Source: Cupriavidus sp. UYMMa02A (GTDB lineage: Bacteria > Pseudomonadota > Gammaproteobacteria > Burkholderiales > Burkholderiaceae). Taken from it: 47,589 nt of DNA. Below the pieces are notes generated by a model. That model saw nothing but the letters and a program-made list of their open reading frames with translations, was not told the origin of the DNA and did not search any database. Made by a program: the position numbers and the translations under genes. This document shows positions 27,307 to 37,366 of the stretch, one piece after another. The stretch lies in assembly GCA_001725945.1 (NCBI GenBank), contig LRMT01000304.1, positions 1 through 47,589 of the forward strand, written 5' to 3'. Position 1 is the stretch's first letter. Each line of letters begins with the position of its first letter.

Positions 27307-28434
27307 GGCGTTGTTGCATAAATCGAGATTGAAAACAGGGGCTCCTCGGTGAGGCTGAACTCAGGCGATACGGACGGATTGCGGGCGAGCGAGCGCGACC
27401 ATGCGGTTGAGCACGCCCGCACGGATGGCCACTTCGGTGGCCTGCGACCCGATTTCGCGTGCCCACAGACTGTGTCCCGTCAGCGTCTTGAGGCGGTACA
27501 TCAGGGTCTCGGCCAACGAGCGCCGGTGATAGCCGTTTGCGGCTTTCCATTCGCGTCGACTGCTCTTCTCGATGACATCGATGGCCTCGTTACGCCAGGC
27601 TGCGCCCGGCGTACTTTCAGACCAAGCTTCGCTCCATCGCGCGGTGGAATCGAGGGCTGTGCACCTCGCGCGGCAATCTCCGCGTGGCACGGCTTGCTGT
27701 CGTAAGCGCCGTCGCCTCCGATAGTATCGATCGGCGTATCAGCGGGATCTGATCGAGCAGGTCGGCCAACACTTCGCCATCGCCAACGTCCTGGTGGGTC
27801 ATCAGTGCAGCACAGATTTGGCCGGTGTTCGCGTCCATGGCGAGATGGACCTTGCGCCAAGTCCGGCGCTTGGACCAACCGTGCTTGCGGACCTTCCACT
27901 CGCCTTCGCCGTAAAGCTTCAGCCCAGTGCTGTCGATCACCAGATGCAGCGGCTCGCCGGTACGCGAGGCGGGCAGCACGACGTTCAGATTCTGCGCGCG
28001 GCGGCTCAATGTCGTGTAGTTCGGCACTGGCAACGTTGGGAAGGCCAGAGTGCGCAAGCTCTGCGCGAAGCCTTGCAGCGCGCGCAGCGGCAGATGGAAC
28101 ACCTGCTTGAGACCGAGCAGCCCCTGGATCAGCGCATCCGTATAGACGAGCGGGTGGCCACGCTTGGGCGACTGGGCTTTAGCCGGCGGCACGAGCAAGC
28201 TCTCTTCGACCCACATCGTCACATCTCCTCGGGCAATCAGCCCCTTGTTGTACTGCGCCCAGTTCTTGACGCGGTAGACCCCCTTGGGCTCGGCTTGCTG
28301 TCGGTTGTCCTTGCGCATCGTCCCGGAAAAAGTCCAAGACACTACGCAACTTCGTCAGAAGTTAACAGAGCCAGCGTTCCAGCCGTTGCGCGTAAACGTC
28401 AGCCCAACCGAATCCGGATTTATGCAACAACGCC
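27307..28434 (-). mobile_element. IS5-family (IS903-like) insertion sequence with target repeats
   Basis: Ends GGCGTTGTTGCATAAATC at 27307 and the same sequence inverted ending at 28434 resemble the IS903-group terminal repeat. The element is about 1,128 bp. ACGCCAGC occurs on both sides (27299-27306 and 28435-28442), nine bases if the shared C is counted. This is an intact-looking target duplication, so the insertion is simple and probably recent. Confidence 0.85.
27361..28318 (-). CDS. IS5-family (IS903-like) transposase (frame broken twice)
   Basis: The protein begins near MRKDNRQQAEPKGVYRVKNW and shows QGLLGLKQVFHLPLRALQGF. Next come HLVIDSTGLKLYGEGEWKVR with the first aspartate and IDTIGGDGAYDSKPCHAEIA with the second (another frame). 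Finally REWKAANGYHRRSLAETLMY and LKTLTGHSLWAREIGSQATE (a third frame) carry the glutamate. The shifts lie near 27720 and 27600. All three catalytic acids are present, so a single-base correction at each site would give an active-looking enzyme. Confidence 0.8.
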
Positions 28435-28479
28435 ACGCCAGCCCTCGGCTATGAGTGCTGGCATCCAAGGAACGGAAAA

Positions 28480-29642
28480 ATGGAAAAAAAAGAAAACAAC
28501 CATCTGCCTACGTCGCAAGAGAATGGGAAGCCTATGTCCATCTTGCAACTTACTCGGGCCCTTCTCGCAACAGAGGTCGATTCAGCCGCGATTGGTCGAA
28601 TCGTCCACGCCGCCGAGCAAATCGCACAGTCGCGCGAGCGAATCCGGACGGAGTACATGATTACCGGCTCGTATCTTGCTGATATTCATCAGACCCTCTA
28701 TATCGCGCTGAACAAACGCCTCGATAATCCAGGGAAGGCGAAATCGCAGGCGGCAAGACTTCTAAACGATTTTGCAAGCAAGATCTTGCAAATCAGCAAG
28801 TCGACGGTTATCCAGTACCTTCAGGTTTATCAACGATTCGTGAATAGCAGTGAGGCGGTCGAATTCCTCAATCTCGGTGAACTGACGATCCTTAAGCGCT
28901 CCGACATTTCCGATGATGAGGTGAAGCTACTTGTCGACGCAAAAATGAGGAAGGAACCCTTTTCGCGCGATGAAATTGTCCCGTTCATCGAGCGATATCG
29001 CGCCGCCAACGATGAAATCAATACCTTGATGGTCCAGTTGGAGACGGCAAAGGAACAGCTTGCAGCGGGCACCGCCCAAAAGACGGATCTGGAACTGGAA
29101 ATCAAATACCTGCGCGAACGCAGCAACGCAGCTGACCAGAAGGAAGCAGCGCATCGCGATGCTCTTGCCGCCGCACAGCTCGCCTTGGACTCTCAAAGTA
29201 ACAGCGTTCACGCATTGCAGTTGGCGGTCGAGCGCTTCGGTCGGGAGAAGGCCGAGCTTGAAAAGCGGATTTCCGAGATGCGCGTCCGCGAGGTCGTCAA
29301 AGAGGTCGAGGTTGCGCCAAAAGAATACAAGTCGATAAGCGACGCTATTACCGACGCGAGCAAGAAGCTGGCCGAGACAAACGCAGAGCTTGCGGAATCA
29401 GAACAGCGTCTGGCCACGGTAAAGGGCGAGATTCTGGACAGCGAGGATACCGCGCTGAAGGGACGTCAACTGGAGAACCGGCTTGCCGGGATCAAGGCCG
29501 ATATCGAGTCCGTTTGCGAAAAGTTCCGGGCTATCTGCGCGCCAGGGCGTTCGCACAGCACCGCGGAGACCTTTTTGCCCTCCGGGATGCCGGTCGCCAA
29601 TTTTTCGACCTCGTGAACAACGCCGCAGGAGCGCAGTCGTGA
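28480..29642 (+). CDS. Coiled-coil protein, partner gene of the FlhC-like regulator (frame broken once)
   Basis: ATG 28480 has AAGGAAC upstream. The N-terminal half is helical (MSILQLTRALLATEVDSAAI, VIQYLQVYQRFVNSSEAVEF). Residues ~165-345 form a long coiled coil (INTLMVQLETAKEQLAAGT, ERFGREKAELEKRISEMR). Adding one G to GGG 29528-29530 replaces a spurious tail with YLRARAFAQHRGDLFALRDA and DLVNNAAGAQS. The stop TGA then overlaps the next GTG (GTGA), strongly supporting the repair. The gene is not FlhD-like by length; I do not recognise the family. The coupled arrangement suggests it works with the downstream regulator. An IS sits just upstream and may alter its promoter. Confidence 0.6.
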
Positions 29643-30885
29643 AGCAGCACCAGACCGAAATTCTCTCCGACCAGTTCCTCCTACCGAACTGGGTTCTAGA
29701 TCGCATCATGTCGGCGAACTTTCGACTCACCACCTATATGGTCAACTCACTCGCCGTCACAAAGGGACTCTCTGCCGTCTTCGATACCGAGCATGAGGAT
29801 ATCGAGAAGCTGCGTGACGACTATGAGACCGCCTCGCTGATCTTCGGCACGCCCTTCATGACCTTCCTCCCAACTCTGTCGTCCGCGGAGGACTGGCGCA
29901 GCTACATCGAAGGTCGCACGCCAACGTCGCTGGTCAGCAAGCTCGAAGGGATGATGCCGGAACTCACCCTGGTTCAGTCCATGCAGCTCGAGCAGGCGAA
30001 CCGGGCATACATCACCGCCCTCTACGACGTGCTGAACATGTCCCTATTGGCGGCACCGTTGCTCGGCATGTCGGTAGATCTGGCCGAATACCTTCGTTCA
30101 GTACCCCAACATAAGGTGGATCTGGCGATCGCAGAGCGGCGCATTCCGCTGTTCAAGTGGCGGCTGTCGAATCGGCTGTTCTGGTTCGAAGCTGCGGCTG
30201 GCCTTCTCACCGCAGACATGGTGGCGCACTACCTCATGGACAACTCGCCCATCCGTTCGGACCGGCTTCCCCACTCCGGTCCGTGGGGCAATTTTCATCT
30301 GACGAGGTTTGCCCGGCTGGCCTACTGCGAAGGCTTCATCCGCCTGCGCTGTCGGGCGAAGAGTGTCGCTGCACTCTTCGATATCACGCCGGACAAAATG
30401 CGTGAAATGTATCTGCGTATCCATGGAGAATCTTCCCCGTCCGGACAACAACCCGCTTCCGCGGTTGGTACCTTGAATCGGCATCGCGACGCGTCCAGTC
30501 GACAACGCTGATTTGGCTTTTCCGAAGCGCGCTCGCGGAAGAAGCCTCAGTTCCAGAGGCATTCATCTGTGCCATGGATATCAGCCGACGGCTCTTTGGT
30601 GACGAATTCATGCCGGCCGAGCGGGCATTTCACCTAGCCCGGTCTATGTCCACCGACGAGGATTTGGCGATTCGAGCATGCAGGTCGTGCAGCACACCGT
30701 ATTTGGCTTCAAATACAGCACCCAAGATCGAGCTCGCCCAATCGTTCCAGTGCCCATGCTGCTCTGGCGCGCTGTCCTCGCCAAACTCGCCGCTCCGCCG
30801 CAAACAACGAGGGCGACCACGGAAAGAATGCGATGCAACGAAGCGAGCACAGTTTCGGCCCTTGAAGGACGACCATGAGGAATAG
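29639..30885 (+). CDS. FlhC-like transcriptional regulator with a long N-terminal extension (frame broken once)
   Basis: GTG 29639 follows CAGGAGCGCAG and overlaps the previous stop. The N-terminal ~240 residues (ILSDQFLLPNWVLDRIMSAN, YIEGRTPTSLVSKLEGMMPE) have no family I know. From about 30300 the sequence resembles FlhC: RFARLAYCEGFIRLRCRAKS, VAALFDITPDKMREMYLRIH. Adding one T at 30465 gives WYLESASRRVQSTTLIWLF and AFHLARSMSTDEDLAIRACR, then two zinc pairs, CRSC and CPCC. It ends in an AT-hook-like RRKQRGRPRKE. FlhC homologues such as SetC and AcaC activate transfer genes of SXT-type and IncA/C elements; a similar role here is inferred. Confidence 0.6.
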
Positions 30886-30931
30886 CCGCCTCGTCATCCA
30901 TATCGCTTGTCGTTGGACTCTTGGACCTTGC

Positions 30932-31193
30932 AATGGAAACAGCTTTCCGCTACCTCTTTATCTCAATCATTCCCGCTTTCCTCGCCTATAAGTTGGCTTC
31001 GCGCGTCGGCCGCAGGCGTGGCCGATGGGCTGTTGCGTGCTTCTTCACGTCGTACCTTGGACTTCTCCTGCTGGCTTTCTTGCCCACCAGAGCCATCCCG
31101 ATGTTGGAGCAATATCGCCGCCCGTATCCCGAGTGCGCAACGAAGGGAGGCCTCAAATGCGCGCAATGCAGCTCCCGAAGTATCCGACTGTGA
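30932..31193 (+). CDS. Small membrane protein with a cysteine-pair tail
   Basis: From ATG 30932 (an in-frame TTG at 30921 is possible) about 86 residues read AFRYLFISIIPAFLAYKLAS and WAVACFFTSYLGLLLLAFLP, two membrane segments. The cytoplasmic or periplasmic tail has CATKGGLKCAQCSSR, with a CxxC. It closely follows the FlhC-like gene. I do not recognise it. Confidence 0.45.
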
Positions 31194-31438
31194 GCAGATT
31201 CTTCTCAGCGTAGGGCACTACCATCGCTGCAACCATCGCAGCAAGACGCTCTACACCAGTTGAGCTCCCCACCCCACGATCTGGGGGTCAAGTTCTGTCG
31301 ATACTCGCCGTCTTATCGCTGGTCCCTTCGTGTATTCTCGCGCCCGGCTTGGGATTGCGGGACTTGACTTCGCGCGCGGCGGATAAGCTAAAAGTAACGG
31401 TCGTTCCCCGACCGGAGAAAAGTCAGAGGAAGAAAAGC

Positions 31439-32269
31439 ATGCAAAACACCAAATGCGCTCTTAATGTACTAACAACAGTCACGGCTCTCGCTCTGGCCGC
31501 ATGCGGCGGCGGCAGTGGCGACGATGCCACTAGCCCTACGCCCGCTCCGGCTCCCGCTCCGGCTATTACGGTCCAGGGCAGCGCGCCGGCCGTGAGCGGC
31601 GATCCCTTGGCCGTCGTCTTCGTGCCGCAAACGGAGACCTCCACGCGTGCCGTATTGCAGTCGATCGCTCACAACGCCTTCCCGGCGCAGTTTCAGAAGG
31701 CTACGGAGGGAGGCGCCTATACCCAGCTTGGCATCGACGCCAACAGCCTCATTACGCTGAACGCAGGAAAGGTTGTTGATATTGCTGGCACCGGTGAGTT
31801 CGCAATTGGACGTTGGACAGACGGTTCCAGCAGCATAGGGAGTCTTAATATCAACCAGGGTGCGCACTATGCAGTTGGCAAGCCTCTAAAGCTACTGCAG
31901 GATACGACGCTTCAGCCGGATTTGTCGATCGGCCCCAAGCTCTCATGCAAGGCTATTGCGAGCACCGCTCCCACTGCTATCAGTGGGAACTTCGCACCCG
32001 GCAAACTGAATGCCGCGACCGCGACGCTCGCATTGGCGGGTCCTACGCTACAGACTGTGTCTCTCGACGTGTCGATCGGGACAGATAGCCACGTTATGGC
32101 GAACATTTCCGGAACAATTCTCAACGGAGTTTTCCAATCTAACGGTGTTCTTCATCACGTCCAGGTTGTGGGTTCATCCCAGTCTTCGCCGTACTTGCTG
32201 GTTGGCTTTGCCATGCCTACTCCATCGAGCGGTGATGTCACGGGTATTGTCGTGCTGAAATGCCAATAG
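31439..32269 (+). CDS. Predicted lipoprotein
   Basis: ATG 31439 follows GAGGAAGAAAAGC. A signal peptide ends in the lipobox LALAAC near residue 20, followed by GGGSGDDATSPT and a Pro/Ala linker. The 276-residue mature part is rich in small polar residues and beta patterns (VVDIAGTGEFAIGRWTDGSS, LDVSIGTDSHVMANISGTIL). The amino terminus should be lipidated and membrane-anchored. It ends before a strong terminator, convergent with the pilus operon. I do not recognise the family; a surface or envelope role is inferred. Confidence 0.6.
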   Translation: MQNTKCALNVLTTVTALALAACGGGSGDDATSPTPAPAPAPAITVQGSAPAVSGDPLAVVFVPQTETSTRAVLQSIAHNAFPAQFQKATEGGAYTQLGIDANSLITLNAGKVVDIAGTGEFAIGRWTDGSSSIGSLNINQGAHYAVGKPLKLLQDTTLQPDLSIGPKLSCKAIASTAPTAISGNFAPGKLNAATATLALAGPTLQTVSLDVSIGTDSHVMANISGTILNGVFQSNGVLHHVQVVGSSQSSPYLLVGFAMPTPSSGDVTGIVVLKCQ

Positions 32270-32289
32270 CTGCACTAGATAGTGAAGAG

Positions 32290-32312
32290 GCCGGGCGCAG
32301 CCCGGCTTTTTT
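32290..32312 (+). terminator. Rho-independent terminator after the lipoprotein gene
   Basis: GCCGGGC (32290-32296), a three-base loop and GCCCGGC (32300-32306) form a perfect stem followed by six T residues (32307-32312). It lies 20 bases after the lipoprotein stop and 21 bases before the convergent pilV stop. Confidence 0.85.
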
Positions 32313-32333
32313 CATTTGATTGGCGCTCGAATT

Positions 32334-33599
32334 TCAACCGCCGCCGTTGTTACAAGAACCGCCCGACGGGGAAAACATGTCCTTACTGGATCCATTTGCA
32401 TAGACCACGCGCCACCATAGGCCGAAGCTGTCGTTGTAGCAGTTGCTCACGAACTGGATGTCCACGACGCCAGCGCCGCCGGCAGCATTTCGCCAGACCC
32501 CATTCTGACAAGAGACGATCTTCCCATTCGGATCGCTGCGAATAGCTCCTTGTGGGTCACCACAGCCCCATCCTTCCCAGACTTGTTGCCCTCCCCCGGT
32601 AGAGGGAACCACTGCTCCCGCGGCGTACAGGTAGCCATTGGCGACCATGTTGCCGGCGCTTGTGACATTGCCGTTGGACTGAACAAGATTTGCGTTCAGT
32701 TGGCCGGTTTGCGTCAAACCTCCAATCAAAGCATTTCCATTCGACTGCACATAGTTGCCATACACTCCATTGCCGGACACGTTTGCGTTCGCCCGCAAAT
32801 CACCGTTCGACTGAACATAATTGCCGTATACGCCGTTCCCCGACACATTGGATCCCGCCGCGACGTTGCCACTGGCAGAAACCGACCCATTGGACTGGAG
32901 ATTCCCAACGCGATTCATTGCCTGGTTATTGGCGTCCATGGGGCCGGTGAGGTTTAACGAACCATCCCGCTTATAGAACTGGTTCATGGACTGCGCCAAC
33001 AACGACGTATTGCCGACCCGCATTGCCAGCACACCAGCCTCCCCACCAGCCAGCGGATTTGCCATCGTCCAGCTTGCAGCCATGCCTGTAATGACACCCG
33101 GGGTTTCGGCATACGACACACCAGCATCGACCCCGGCATTGGCAACGACAGTCGCCATCTGGTCCGTGCGGATGTTGCCGGAGGCGTCCCGATACGGCGC
33201 GACCGAGTACATGACCCCCGGAATGGTGCAGTTGGTCAGGCCAGTGCTGCAGTTCGTCGGTGTGAGGTCGACCTTGAACGCCACGCCAAGGGGACTCACA
33301 TCGGTGAATCCGATGGGGAGCAGCTTCAGGTTGACGAGATCCTGGATGCTTGGGTGCAACGGGTTCGCGACCGTGGCCGATAGGCTCCCGGCCGTGATGG
33401 TTGTAGGCCCGGATGGACTGCCGGCTAGCACGGTCATGTTGTCGAACACGTAGGTGTTCACTGCGCTGGCCACATTCGCCATGTATTGGCCCGTACCGAT
33501 GGCCATGGCGTCATCGACGAGATTGTTGGTGTTGTGAACCATCACCGCCAGGCCAACAGCGGCGATGCTCAGCTGGAATGCCGATTCGGTAAGAAACAT
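32334..33599 (-). CDS. pilV: PilV, minor pilin/tip adhesin of a type IVb conjugative pilus
   Basis: A 421-residue protein with a pilin-type hydrophobic N-terminus (LSIAAVGLAVMVHNTNNLVD) and the PilV shufflon-type domain layout. Residues ~235-330 carry short repeats of VSGNGVYGNYVQSNG type, two copies nearly identical, with further QSNG units around them. The C-terminus (GGGQQVWEGWGCGDPQGAIR, IVSCQNGVWRNAAGGA, and a final Gly/Cys-rich end) is the adhesin part that contacts recipient cells in IncI plasmids. No rci recombinase or shufflon recombination repeats are seen nearby, so the tip appears fixed. It is the last gene of the operon. Confidence 0.85.
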   Translation of the reverse strand: MFLTESAFQLSIAAVGLAVMVHNTNNLVDDAMAIGTGQYMANVASAVNTYVFDNMTVLAGSPSGPTTITAGSLSATVANPLHPSIQDLVNLKLLPIGFTDVSPLGVAFKVDLTPTNCSTGLTNCTIPGVMYSVAPYRDASGNIRTDQMATVVANAGVDAGVSYAETPGVITGMAASWTMANPLAGGEAGVLAMRVGNTSLLAQSMNQFYKRDGSLNLTGPMDANNQAMNRVGNLQSNGSVSASGNVAAGSNVSGNGVYGNYVQSNGDLRANANVSGNGVYGNYVQSNGNALIGGLTQTGQLNANLVQSNGNVTSAGNMVANGYLYAAGAVVPSTGGGQQVWEGWGCGDPQGAIRSDPNGKIVSCQNGVWRNAAGGAGVVDIQFVSNCYNDSFGLWWRVVYANGSSKDMFSPSGGSCNNGGG

Positions 33600-33660
33600 A
33601 TCGCCCCCGGGGAGAAGCTAAACCCGGCCGACATCGGCCGGGTACAGGCTAAGCTATCAC

Positions 33661-34287
33661 TCAGGCAATAAAGAGGTCGATCGTGTTGCTGCCCCCGGCG
33701 CATGAAACCTTGCTCGGATCCACCGAACCGCCGACCGCCTTGATCGTCGTGCCGTTCACCACGATCTTGCCGGCGCTACCCTGATAGGCTGAGACGATGG
33801 CCGAGCAGGCCGCATCCGGCTGATTGGGGATCGTCCAGTTCAGGGAATCATTCGCGCTCAGCAGTTGCGAGGACTGAACTGCTAACGAGCCGCCGCCCGG
33901 CTGCAGAATCACAGTCGTGCCCGATACTGTCATCGTGGTCAGATCCTTGAACATACCGTTGGAGATCAGCGAAGACATCGTGACTTTGTTGTATTGGCCA
34001 CGGTAACTCGTCTTCACCTTGCCAACGACACCGTTGAATTCGGTCGTGAGCTGCTGCACCTGTGTGTCGGTCTGGTTTCGCCCGAAGAGCACCAACACGG
34101 CCACCAGCGCCAGACCGGCCAGCAGCAGGTAAAAGCCGTAGTCGTCCAGGACGCCGCCCCATTGCCGCCGCGTCCGTCGATTGCGGCTTCCTTCCGGCAT
34201 GGTAACTACGGCAGCCACCGACGCCTTGCGGGGGCCATTGCGGAGTTTCTCAACGGAAGTGGTATGGATGGCTTTGTTCTCTTGCAT
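33661..34287 (-). CDS. pilS: PilS, major type IVb prepilin
   Basis: ATG 34287 is preceded by AAAGGAGCC. The 208-residue protein has a long leader with a basic region (RNRRTRRQWGG), then DDYGFYLLLAGLALVAVLVL as the membrane/assembly helix. Cleavage is expected near the Gly-Gly. The head contains two cysteines (DAACSAIV, SKVSCAGGSN) likely forming a disulfide, as in other type IVb pilins. A prepilin peptidase gene (pilU) is not in this window. Confidence 0.85.
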   Translation of the reverse strand: MQENKAIHTTSVEKLRNGPRKASVAAVVTMPEGSRNRRTRRQWGGVLDDYGFYLLLAGLALVAVLVLFGRNQTDTQVQQLTTEFNGVVGKVKTSYRGQYNKVTMSSLISNGMFKDLTTMTVSGTTVILQPGGGSLAVQSSQLLSANDSLNWTIPNQPDAACSAIVSAYQGSAGKIVVNGTTIKAVGGSVDPSKVSCAGGSNTIDLFIA

Positions 34288-34319
34288 GGTTTCGGCTCCT
34301 TTGCGAGTGGTAAGGCAAG

Positions 34320-35543
34320 TCATTGATGTTGGGGAACGTTTTGCACCGGGCGTTTGTTGGACATGGCCGCAAGCTTCGACTTGGCGTTGAGTTCCTGTGC
34401 CATGAACGCCGGGTAGTAAGCAAGGGCAGTCATCAGCACAATCAACATCACCGATGCTCGGCGGTTGAATCGCGTCGCTCGCGCGAGCATCTCCTTTGGC
34501 GCACGCTCAAGCAAATGCTCGGACACGGTCTGCAGCATCTTCGAGAGGTCGCCCTCGTACTCGGCAATGTCCTGTATCCGGTAACTCGTGTCGCGGTCGA
34601 AGAGGCCTGTATCGAAGATCTTTCCGCCCTCGTTCGGTATGTATTCGAGGTTCAACTCCATGCGCTCGATGTGGTGCCCGAGATAGGGATAGGCATTGGT
34701 CCGCATGAGACTCAGACCTTGAGCCAGGTTGCGGGCATCCGCGCCAAAGCGCTTAGTCACTGCCGACATGCCCGCGAGGAACTGGGCACTTTGGAAACGC
34801 CGGAAGAAGTCGAAGACCAGCACCTTGTTGTCCAGCCAGTTGCGCCATCGGCCGACGTACCCGGGAAGGGCACGGACGACCCACGCAACCAACGCAATTT
34901 CCGCAAGCAGGACCAGCCAGCCCCAGTGCCTTAACCATGTCGTACTGACGTGATAGGCTGCTGCGAGTGGTCCATAGTCGTCCACGCTTAATGTGGATGC
35001 GAAGGAGTGGTCGACCTGCGGTCCAACAACGAACGCCATGACACCCAGGTAGACGTGCAGAATCAGCAGCACCGCGATGACGCTCGCGAGCGTGGCAATC
35101 ACGCCCGCCTTGGCTGCCTGCAGCGCGACGAGATTCTTCGCAAGTGTCAGCAGGCCTTCCTTGATGTCGCCGCCCTCCTCAGAGACGGCAAGGATCGGAA
35201 TATCTTCCTCCGGCACGGTCCCACGAAACACCTCGGTCAGCCGCGAGTGCTGCATCTGACCATCGACGCCTTCGTATCTGGCCAGCCAGTGGGCAGCGAG
35301 CATGCCAATGGGCTCTCCGGCCCGTCGCGCAGCATCCTTGGCGAAATGATTGGAGATGGGCTCGCCGGGCATATGCTCGATCCGCATAGCGAGGTCATAG
35401 TAGTAGTTAGACCGCAGATCGCGGAAACGATACTTGGCCCAGAACAGCTTGTCGGCAAAGGCGCGATCGCCGGCGCGCAGCACGCGTCCACCGATAGAAC
35501 GGGCTAGAACGCCCGACAGCCGCTGCATCCATCCCTTCAGCAT
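34320..35543 (-). CDS. pilR: PilR, inner-membrane platform protein of the type IVb pilus
   Basis: An intact 407-residue T2SF/GspF-family protein. Two T2SF-type cytoplasmic domains flank membrane segments: KAGVIATLASVIAVLLILHV, GWLVLLAEIALVAWVVRALP and a C-terminal segment near LIVLMTALAYYPAF. The block SEEGGDIKEGLLTLAKNLVA is typical of the family. It anchors pilin assembly and contacts the ATPase PilQ encoded directly upstream in the operon. Confidence 0.9.
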   Translation of the reverse strand: MLKGWMQRLSGVLARSIGGRVLRAGDRAFADKLFWAKYRFRDLRSNYYYDLAMRIEHMPGEPISNHFAKDAARRAGEPIGMLAAHWLARYEGVDGQMQHSRLTEVFRGTVPEEDIPILAVSEEGGDIKEGLLTLAKNLVALQAAKAGVIATLASVIAVLLILHVYLGVMAFVVGPQVDHSFASTLSVDDYGPLAAAYHVSTTWLRHWGWLVLLAEIALVAWVVRALPGYVGRWRNWLDNKVLVFDFFRRFQSAQFLAGMSAVTKRFGADARNLAQGLSLMRTNAYPYLGHHIERMELNLEYIPNEGGKIFDTGLFDRDTSYRIQDIAEYEGDLSKMLQTVSEHLLERAPKEMLARATRFNRRASVMLIVLMTALAYYPAFMAQELNAKSKLAAMSNKRPVQNVPQHQ

Positions 35544-35555
35544 GGAGTTCCTCTC

Positions 35556-37355
35556 TCACTGCGCGCTTTCGCGCTTGTTGTGGCGCTTCAGCCGCGCCTC
35601 GTAGGCATCCAGCGGACAGATCCGCTCCGCTTCGCGCGGATCCACGATCCCGGCAAACACCTTGTACATGGCCACCTCAAAGACGTTCTTCCCAGTACTG
35701 TCCGGGACGTCGAAGCCCTTCGTCCGCTTGGTGCCCTGGTAGGCTGCGAGCTCGATATTCTTGGCGTCGCGGATATAGATGAGGTCCTGCTCGTCTGGCT
35801 CGAACATCTCCGCAGCCACCGTACGGCCGCGCGCGCATTCAGATCCGGCAAGTTCGGGCGCCGGCATTGTTCGCAGCCTTCCGGATTGCGTACGCGGATG
35901 CCTTCGACGTCGAATCGAAATAACTGCTCGATTTGTCTGAGCTTCGCCGCGCCAAGGGCTTGCTTCATCTCGCGCCGCACAGACCACAGGCGCAGGTCTT
36001 GGGTAACAGCGCCTGGTAGACATACAGGTTGACGAAGCCGGGCGTCGCCAAGACACTTCGCGGAATTCGAAGCTCACCGTCGGATAGGCGGTCCGGCGCG
36101 CCGAGCGCGCTCACCGCGTGCACCGTGGTGAGTGCGCGCAGGCCCGCGCGGCCACATCGCGAAAGAGGCCGGCGGACTCGTGATCGCGCAATTCGCCGAC
36201 CATTACAAAGTGAGGGTTCATCCGCTTGACCTGCCGCTTGATGGCAATGAAGGGATCTTCATCGCGGTTTGCGCCGTCGAGCGTGCGCGAAACCGAGAAG
36301 TGATGCGTGCCCTCGGCCAGCAGCTCGACCGGATCCTCGATGGTCATCTTGTTCATCCAGCTCGGCTGCCGCTGCAGGATTGCGTGGGCCGTTGTTGTCT
36401 TGCCCGATCCCACCACGCCGACCAGGACCGTGCCGCCGCCGAGCTGCGTCGTGCTGCGATCGAGCAGCATCGCCTGTTGCTCGAAATAGCCCAGGTCTCT
36501 CACGAAGTCGACCTTCCTGGTCTCCACCTCCTCGCGATGGACGCGCATCACCGTGACGTGCCCGGTGGCGCTTTGCATGGATGCCCAGCGGAACGCCAGA
36601 CCATGGGCATCCACCCTTGCCCGGATGCTGGTCTGCTGAGCGAGGGAGCGGCTGAACACACCGTGCGAACCGCCCCTCCCCTTCTGGTAGATGTGGGACA
36701 GCGTGTCCAGCATGACGCCAGTCTCCATCCGGAACTCGGGCGGTGCCACGAGATGGCCATCGATGCAGGCGGACCTGCGAATGGGTACCCTGGTCCTCCA
36801 CCTCCCAATGCAGATCTGAGGCGCCCTCACGCAAGGCGAAGCGGGCTACCGCTTCGAAGTTCTGCCACAGAGCGCTGGCAGGCGTCGCGCGCCGAACGGC
36901 ACCGTTTCGTCGAGCACGCTCGGATCGACGCCGCCGCGCGAAAGCGCCACCATGACCTGGGCCGCAGCCACATACGCCGCCGGCGTAGCCGGATCGAACC
37001 GTAGCCGAAGCTGACGTGCGATCTCCTCGGTCACATCCGAGTTGACCATCTCGCGCGTCACGATCAGTGCGAACTGTCCTCGCTGGTCCGAGTGGGCCGG
37101 CGAGGCAACGAGGACCGGGCAGATCGAATGGCGCAGTGATGGCGCCATTTCCAGCTCTTCATAGAGCGTGCGGAGGAACACCGGCAGGTCGTCGACCGTG
37201 GCGATCTCCTCTGTCGGACCTGGAACCGGTGCGGGAGCCGGCGTGTGAGATGCGGGCGCAGGCTGGATGAGGCTCGCCGGCGCGCCGGTGATAACGGTCA
37301 CACCAGCCGACGCCAGGGCTGCTCCTGATCGATCGCGTTTGGCGAAGAAGGCCAT
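35556..37355 (-). CDS. pilQ: PilQ, type IVb pilus assembly ATPase (frame broken several times)
   Basis: ATG 37355 starts MAFFAKRDRSGAALASAG. The N-terminal region reads VDDLPVFLRTLYEELEMAPS and LVASPAHSDQRGQFALIV. Further frames show ALREGASDLHWEVED, MSRVHREEVETRKVDFVRDL-type sequence, Walker A VGVVGSGKTTTAHAILQRQ, IEDPVELL, and Walker B HFVMVGELRDHESAG. The CxxC region CACGLCG and the end FEVAMYKVFAGIVDPREAER complete a GspE/PilQ-type secretion ATPase of about 600 residues. Frame changes occur near 36890, 36800, 36160, 36000 and 35840. All core motifs are present, so the gene is likely intact in the organism. It powers pilus extension. Confidence 0.85.
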
Positions 37356-37366
37356 TTCTGCCTCAA

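Noticed and set aside
32334..33599. Shufflon at pilV
   Set aside because: No rci-type recombinase nearby and no inverted short recombination repeats or partial pilV cassettes. The integrase-like protein at 19.8 kb lacks catalytic residues.
36132..37004. 290-residue plus-strand ORF opposite pilQ
   Set aside because: The minus strand carries Walker A/B motifs of PilQ; the plus ORF is a GC-rich shadow without start signals.
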